From Nitrospirota bacterium (GTDB taxonomy: Bacteria; Nitrospirota; 9FT-COMBO-42-15; HDB-SIOI813), in contig JAHFER010000012.1 in NCBI GenBank assembly GCA_023248365.1, positions 1-18,477 on the forward strand: a DNA stretch of 18,477 nucleotides, written 5' to 3'. Of the stretch, positions 14,061 through 18,477 are shown piece after piece. The notes beneath the pieces are model-generated. The model was given only the letters and a program-made list of their open reading frames with translations. It ran no database searches and was not told the origin of the DNA. A program made the translations under genes and the position numbers. The number at the start of each line of letters is the position of its first letter. The first letter of the stretch is position 1.

Positions 14061-15787
14061 ATTTTTTTATGCTTTTCTCTTAAAAAGACTTTCATCTCTG
14101 CAAGGGATAATGTATTTATCACATCTGCACGTGATAGCCATCCCTTTCTTGCAATACCAGCACCATATTGGATGTTGGATAAATCACCAGGATGGTGTGC
14201 ATCGGGATTAATGCTTATCTTAACACCCCGCTCCTTTGCGTACCTGCAAAACCTCCAGTCTAAGTCAAGTCTGAAGGGATGAGAATTTAATTCTATTATT
14301 TTCCCCTTATCTGCAGCAACGTCAATGATCTTCATCATATCCACGCGATACCCCTCTCTTGATAACAGCAGCCTTCCTGTGGGATGTCCCAGCATAGTAG
14401 TAAAAGGATTTGATATTGCATTTATTATTCGCCTTGTCATATCTGCCTCTTCCATATTAAACTTACTGTGGACAGAAGCTATGACAAAATCAAATTTAGC
14501 AAGGATTTCTTCATCATAATCTAGGGCGCCGTCAGAAAGTATATCAGATTCAACGCCTTTAAATATATAAAAGTCCTTTAGCTCGTCATTAATCGCATCA
14601 ATCTCTTCATGCTGTTCCTTTACACGCTCCTCTGTAAGACCACCTGCATAAGAGGCAGACTTACTATGATCAGTTATGCCTATGTACTGATACCCTAACT
14701 GTCTTGCCGCATTTACCGCCTCCCTTATAGTCATACTGGAATCACTATAAGTAGTGTGCACATGAAATAGCCCCTTTATATCTGAAGGTTCGATCAGTTC
14801 TGGTATCTCACTCTTTTCCGAAGCCTCTATCTCTCCGGTATCCTCCCTCAATTCCGGCGGTATATAGGAAAGTCCAATTGATTTATATATCTCTTCCTCA
14901 TCCCTGCACTGTATAAGTTCTTCTCCCCTGAAGAGGCCGTATTCGTTCATCCTGATACCCATCTTTTTTGCCCTGCCCCTTAAAGCAACATTATGTTCCC
15001 TGCTTCCTGTAAAATGGTGTAAGGCAAATGGAAATTGTTCGTCTGTTATCAGCCTTAAATCCGCATTTATTCCGGTACGTAAAACAACACTGGACTTTGT
15101 ATCACCCTTCGCAATAACTAAACTGACTGACGGCAAAGAAACAAAAAAGTCCATTACAGAATTTTCATGTCCGGGTTTTACGCTTGCCACAATATCTATA
15201 TCTTTTATAATCTCTTTCCTGCGTCTTATACTGCCTGCGATGCTGCTTCTTATTATATATTTATTTTCCCGTAATAAACCAATAACCTTTTCTGCCTCTG
15301 TTAAGGCAATGCTCAGAAGGAAATGTCCCATACCCTTTTTGAAATATTCTATCCCTTTTAATATCTTGTCCTGGGTTGCCTTGCCAAAGCCATGTAATTC
15401 AAGTAGCCTGTTCTCATTGCAGGCATACTCAAGCTCGCCAACAGTGGTTACGCCAAGGGCATCGTGTAAAGCCTTTGCCTTTTTCGGCCCTACACCCTGA
15501 ATCTTTATAATATCTAAAAGCCCTGAAGGAATCTCAAGTTTTAGTTGCTCAAAGTACTTCAGATGCCCTGTATTGTAGAGTTCTACAATCTTTTCATATA
15601 GCGCCTTCCCTATGCCCTTGTGCTCTAAAAGGGAACCACTCGTTATGGCAACCCCAATATCCTCTTCCAATGTCTCAACAGCCCGTGCGGCATTATTGTA
15701 TGCCCTTACCTTAAAAGGATTCTCACCTTTTAATTCAAGGAGCACGGCTATCTCCTCCAATATCCTGCCTATATCGTCCTTATCCAT
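14036..15787 (-). CDS. polX: DNA polymerase/3'-5' exonuclease PolX
   Basis: Family X DNA repair polymerase with a C-terminal PHP domain, implicated in base-excision repair. 583 residues. The N-terminal 8-kDa-like domain and helix-hairpin-helix motifs (EHKGIGKALYEKI about 55-67, KIQGVGPKKAKAL about 95-107, LHGFGKATQDKI) precede the palm with catalytic D196, D198 (IKDIDIV) and D243 (NADLRLI). The PHP domain starts at about 335 with HVHTTYSD (H342, H344) and has TDHSKS, GVESDIL, ASVHS, GHPTGR, NSHP and NPDAHH, so the nuclease metal site looks intact. The final residues ITTEDTEV and the stop are coded by the CCACAGAG repeat, so the ancestral end was probably a few codons different. Start ATG at 15787, 60 bases after the next upstream gene. 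Confidence 0.95.
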   Translation of the reverse strand: MDKDDIGRILEEIAVLLELKGENPFKVRAYNNAARAVETLEEDIGVAITSGSLLEHKGIGKALYEKIVELYNTGHLKYFEQLKLEIPSGLLDIIKIQGVGPKKAKALHDALGVTTVGELEYACNENRLLELHGFGKATQDKILKGIEYFKKGMGHFLLSIALTEAEKVIGLLRENKYIIRSSIAGSIRRRKEIIKDIDIVASVKPGHENSVMDFFVSLPSVSLVIAKGDTKSSVVLRTGINADLRLITDEQFPFALHHFTGSREHNVALRGRAKKMGIRMNEYGLFRGEELIQCRDEEEIYKSIGLSYIPPELREDTGEIEASEKSEIPELIEPSDIKGLFHVHTTYSDSSMTIREAVNAARQLGYQYIGITDHSKSASYAGGLTEERVKEQHEEIDAINDELKDFYIFKGVESDILSDGALDYDEEILAKFDFVIASVHSKFNMEEADMTRRIINAISNPFTTMLGHPTGRLLLSREGYRVDMMKIIDVAADKGKIIELNSHPFRLDLDWRFCRYAKERGVKISINPDAHHPGDLSNIQYGAGIARKGWLSRADVINTLSLAEMKVFLREKHKKITTEDTEV

Positions 15788-15804
15788 TTCGCCCGTCCGC
15801 TCAC

Positions 15805-15847
15805 ATCCCCCCTTGCCCCCCCTTTATTAAAGGGGGGATGGGGGGAT
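15805..15847. repeat. G6/C7 inverted repeat, copy 2
   Basis: ATCCCCCC-TTG-C7-TTTA, then TT, then AAA-G6-AT-G6-AT: an inverted repeat with small imperfections at the TTG/AT step. The left arm shares its core with the copy at 7241-7281, so the two are members of one repeat family. It fills the gap between the lipoprotein stop (15850-15848) and polX. No T-run follows. Confidence 0.8.
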
Positions 15848-18477
15848 TTATTCCTCTTCCACGATAATCCTCTGGTCCGTTTTTATATTTGCCTGCTTAA
15901 CAATAATACCGGAAGGGAACTTCACCTCTACATCCACAGTCCCATTATACCCGCCAAGCCCAAACGCTGCAATCATTGAATGTTGAGAACCGCTCCCCTT
16001 TCCACCCTGAACTTCCCTGATCTGTTTACTTGTTTCCCGCTTACCGCTTTGCGCTTTCCGCATTACTGTTACCCTTGCCCCGATGCCTGAACGATTGGAT
16101 TTCTTCCCCACTACCTTCACCTGAAGCCAGTGATTGTTATTCCCATTGTTTCTGAAAAGCCTTGTACCGCTGCTGCCTGCAACAATAATATCCACGTGTC
16201 CGTCATTATCATAGTCTGCCCAGGCATTCCCCCAGCCGTTATCAACCCTTACGCCTGCGAGCCATGTAACATCTGAGAAAGTTCCATCACCATTACCTTT
16301 ATATAGAAAACTCTTTTTCCCCTCATATGTAGAGGTAAAAAACAGGTCAAGAAAACCATCATTATCATAATCAGCAAAGGAAGGGTCCGCATTTGTCTCT
16401 TCAAACCTGATTCCGGAACTGCCAAATATATTTTTAAATTTATAATCCGGCGGCCCCTGATTCACGAGCAGCATACTTTTATCAGAAAAACCTATATACC
16501 GCGGATGTGCAAGGTTGCTGACAAAGAGGTCAAGGTTGCTATCGTTGTTAAAATCTCCCCACTCCGCTCCTATTGAGTGTCCGTAAGCGCCTTCCTGCTC
16601 ATACCCCTCAACCCCTGCCTCTTCAGCCACATTTGTAAAGGTGCCATTCCCATTATTACGCCATAAAAAATTAGGATCGAGCCTGTAATTCGAAACATAT
16701 ATATCCGGGTATCCATCATTGTTATAGTCCCCCCAGCTGACACCCCTCCCGCACATATTCTCCATCGGGGCAATTCCAGCGGCTGCGCTGACATAGCTAA
16801 ACGTATTATCACCATTATTGTGAAACAGCCGGTCCGGCGTTCCCATTGCCCTGTCTATAGTTTCAAACAGAGGTTTTTCGTAATTGGCTACATATAAATC
16901 AATGAAGCCGTCATTATCATAATCACCCCATGCAGCGGCCTCTGTAGGATATGGATCAGGTTTTTCTATTGCCTTCTGCGTAATATCTGTGAAAGTTCCA
17001 TCACCGTTGTTTCTCCAGAACCTGTCTGTAGAACCCTTACCCGTTGCAAATGTATAAAAATCAAGATTCCCGTCATTATCGAAATCTCCCCATACACCGC
17101 CATTTGCACCAGGCACATAAGAAATCTTCGCCTCCTCGCTTACATTTGTAAAAGTCCCATCCCCATTATTCCTGTACAGCAGGTATCCATTAAATAGTAA
17201 GTCCTCAAAACCATCATTATTGTAATCGCCCCAGCTAACACGCTGGGCATTAATACCCTTTAACCCTGCCTGTTCTGTAACATCCGTAAATGTCGTAATC
17301 CCTTCCCCTTCCATGCCTGCGAATGTCATGTATAGCGGTTCTTTAATACTGTAATAAGTTTCTGAAATATTACGGGCAGTTTCTGCTGCCTCCTTATTTT
17401 CCCCTGCCTTTAATGAATTAATATACGCATAAAGGGCATCCTCTGTCTTCCCCTGTTTCTCCATTAATAAACCTATGTGATAATACAGGCCTGAATCAAA
17501 ATCATTATACTTCTTTGCCATGTTATATGCCCTCTCAGCATCTTTGTATTTGCCGAGTTTATACCAGGCCCAGCCGAGGGTATCATAATATTTACCATGT
17601 GTCTTTGCAATATCCTTATACCATTCTGATTCAGGATAGTATTCAGGTTTGTCTGCCGGGTCCGGGTCGTTTATCACAGTGAGAGCCTTTTGTATATACT
17701 CAACAGCCCTCTCCAGTGCAATATCTGATTCTACATAGGAAGACCCAACGATAAAATTAGCCCTCCTGTTGTCCGGGTCACCCTTAATCCACTCTTCTCC
17801 ATATTTAAAAAGTAACTCATTATCTTTCAGTTCTTTTGAGATTAAATTAAACCTTGTTGCATTTGCCAAATATAGCTGTTCCCTGACCATTGGAAATGTC
17901 TTAATAAACTCATCAATTTTATCAAGTTTTTTCCTCACATCCTTTTCTCTAAGCGCCTCTTCAAAAATATCTCCAGCAAGCTGGTTAACAATCTCCCTGT
18001 CTGCACCCGATGCGACAATCTCTCTTGCAAGCCCTGCTGCCCTGTCATATTCATGCAGAAAGTTCAATCCGTTGTAGGCCGCCATTAATCGCTCCGGCTT
18101 CCTATCCCCGTTATTTATAAAATCCTCAATCTCCTTTTTTACCTCTGCTTTAACTTCTTCAGTGTAACCTGCTTCTTCAAGCTTTACTGCCCATAGGTAA
18201 GAGTAGGCATCAAAGGCACTGCTGTCACGCCTTAAAGCCTCATTATACGCACTCTTTGCACTTGAATAATCTTCTATTGTAAAGTAAACATCTCCAATCG
18301 CTATCCATGCTTTTGCATTATCCGGATTATAATTAAGCGCCTTCATATACTCGGACTCTGCCCTGTCATAGTGACGTTTGTAAGCAAACACCTTTCCCTT
18401 TTTTATATATGACTCTGACAAATATGATTTGATAACAGAGGTACACCCTGAAGAATTCAATGAGAGAACTATAAGTA
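15848..18477 (-). CDS. Partial TPR/VCBS-repeat lipoprotein with C-terminal ASPIC/UnbV domain
   Basis: The 5' end lies beyond the window. Reading is open to 18477, and the codons before the apparent TTG start (18460) give LIVLSLNSSGC, a lipoprotein signal end; that TTG is therefore not the start. From it, 870 residues: TPR helices about 15-100 and 290-370; seven VCBS/FG-GAP repeats about 400-760, each with a calcium-type loop such as WGDYNNDGF-D or WADYDNDGH-D, alternating with RNNGDGTFTNV-type strands (a seven-blade beta-propeller is likely); then ASPIC/UnbV about 760-870 (GIGARVTV, REVQGGKGSGSQ, FGLGG, VKFPSG). The fifth repeat has S for G (NNDSN). It would be a surface or periplasmic calcium-binding protein. 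A heptad repeat interrupts the ASPIC domain. Exact function unknown. Confidence 0.9.
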   Translation of the reverse strand, partial: LIVLSLNSSGCTSVIKSYLSESYIKKGKVFAYKRHYDRAESEYMKALNYNPDNAKAWIAIGDVYFTIEDYSSAKSAYNEALRRDSSAFDAYSYLWAVKLEEAGYTEEVKAEVKKEIEDFINNGDRKPERLMAAYNGLNFLHEYDRAAGLAREIVASGADREIVNQLAGDIFEEALREKDVRKKLDKIDEFIKTFPMVREQLYLANATRFNLISKELKDNELLFKYGEEWIKGDPDNRRANFIVGSSYVESDIALERAVEYIQKALTVINDPDPADKPEYYPESEWYKDIAKTHGKYYDTLGWAWYKLGKYKDAERAYNMAKKYNDFDSGLYYHIGLLMEKQGKTEDALYAYINSLKAGENKEAAETARNISETYYSIKEPLYMTFAGMEGEGITTFTDVTEQAGLKGINAQRVSWGDYNNDGFEDLLFNGYLLYRNNGDGTFTNVSEEAKISYVPGANGGVWGDFDNDGNLDFYTFATGKGSTDRFWRNNGDGTFTDITQKAIEKPDPYPTEAAAWGDYDNDGFIDLYVANYEKPLFETIDRAMGTPDRLFHNNGDNTFSYVSAAAGIAPMENMCGRGVSWGDYNNDGYPDIYVSNYRLDPNFLWRNNGNGTFTNVAEEAGVEGYEQEGAYGHSIGAEWGDFNNDSNLDLFVSNLAHPRYIGFSDKSMLLVNQGPPDYKFKNIFGSSGIRFEETNADPSFADYDNDGFLDLFFTSTYEGKKSFLYKGNGDGTFSDVTWLAGVRVDNGWGNAWADYDNDGHVDIIVAGSSGTRLFRNNGNNNHWLQVKVVGKKSNRSGIGARVTVMRKAQSGKRETSKQIREVQGGKGSGSQHSMIAAFGLGGYNGTVDVEVKFPSGIIVKQANIKTDQRIIVEEE
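16027..16066. repeat. In-frame 7-base-period repeat inside the ASPIC domain
   Basis: On the minus strand the sequence reads GTAATGC, GGAAAGC, GCAAAGC, GGTAAGC, GGGAAAC, AAGTAAA: about six units in step of seven, coding MRKAQSGKRETSK in frame. Family members usually join the preceding VTV strand and the following QIREVQGG almost directly, so this looks like an added surface loop. Confidence 0.45.

Noticed and set aside
13954..14211. Plus-strand reading frame of 85 codons beginning MNHRVHRD.
   Set aside because: It is the translation of the CCACAGAG repeat and then the antisense of polX; this sort of frame is a common artefact of the repeat.
18458..18460. TTG as the start of the large TPR/VCBS protein.
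   Set aside because: The frame stays open to the window edge, and the upstream codons form the hydrophobic end of a lipoprotein signal before GC; the true start lies outside the window.
1..18477. CRISPR array, phage, transposon or toxin-antitoxin genes.
   Set aside because: No regular direct-repeat/spacer pattern, no integrase, transposase or small two-gene toxin module was found; only short non-coding repeats.

Overview
The window is a bacterial chromosome segment made almost entirely of core genes, with no gene-free stretch longer than about 210 bases. It reads as a moderately AT-rich (by eye), Gram-negative-type anaerobe or facultative anaerobe with a Rieske/cytochrome b6 electron-transfer chain. 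The rpsU-yqeY-dnaG-rpoD-tRNA-zinc ribbon-rnpB block, the cytochrome b6 type and the TPR/VCBS/ASPIC lipoprotein resemble what I associate with Nitrospirota or the former Deltaproteobacteria. That placement is an inference from gene order and protein style, not a measured result.

Left block, plus strand (1-5641): a promoter with a consensus extended -10 drives an enlarged macromolecular-synthesis operon: rpsU (S21), a GatB/YqeY-domain protein, dnaG (primase) and rpoD (primary sigma factor). It is followed by a CAU-anticodon tRNA (more likely Ile2 than Met), a coiled-coil C4 zinc-ribbon protein and rnpB (RNase P RNA). Translation, replication priming, transcription initiation and tRNA processing are therefore encoded together.

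Middle and right, minus strand (18477 down to 5769), convergent with the left block: a partial TPR + seven VCBS/FG-GAP repeats + ASPIC/UnbV lipoprotein that runs off the window; polX (PolX polymerase with PHP domain); then, from a likely promoter near 13875-13904, a tight co-directional run ftsH-folP-cdaA-ybbR(cdaR)-glmM. This run makes c-di-AMP and the peptidoglycan/LPS precursor glucosamine-1-phosphate, folate, and the membrane quality-control protease. With only a 13-base gap it continues into a three-gene respiratory module: monoheme cytochrome c, Rieske protein and cytochrome b6. The b6 protein keeps the cysteine that in b6f complexes holds the extra c-type heme, but no subunit IV gene follows. 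A hemerythrin gene ends the run, with its own likely promoter and a CRP/FNR-family-like palindrome about 60 bases upstream of the predicted transcription start.

Several small repeats sit in the gaps and erode gene ends: two related G7/C7 inverted repeats (7241-7281, 15805-15847), two 7-base-period degenerate tandem repeats (7289-7316 and, inside the lipoprotein coding sequence, about 16027-16066), a CCACAGAG-type inverted repeat (13957-14060) that supplies the last residues and stop codon of polX, and a degenerate palindromic element (5683-5745). No CRISPR array, transposase, phage or toxin-antitoxin gene was seen. The most interesting points are the b6-without-subunit-IV module attached to the c-di-AMP operon, the hemerythrin operator, and the repeats captured inside coding sequences. 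I did not find a clear new multi-gene system.
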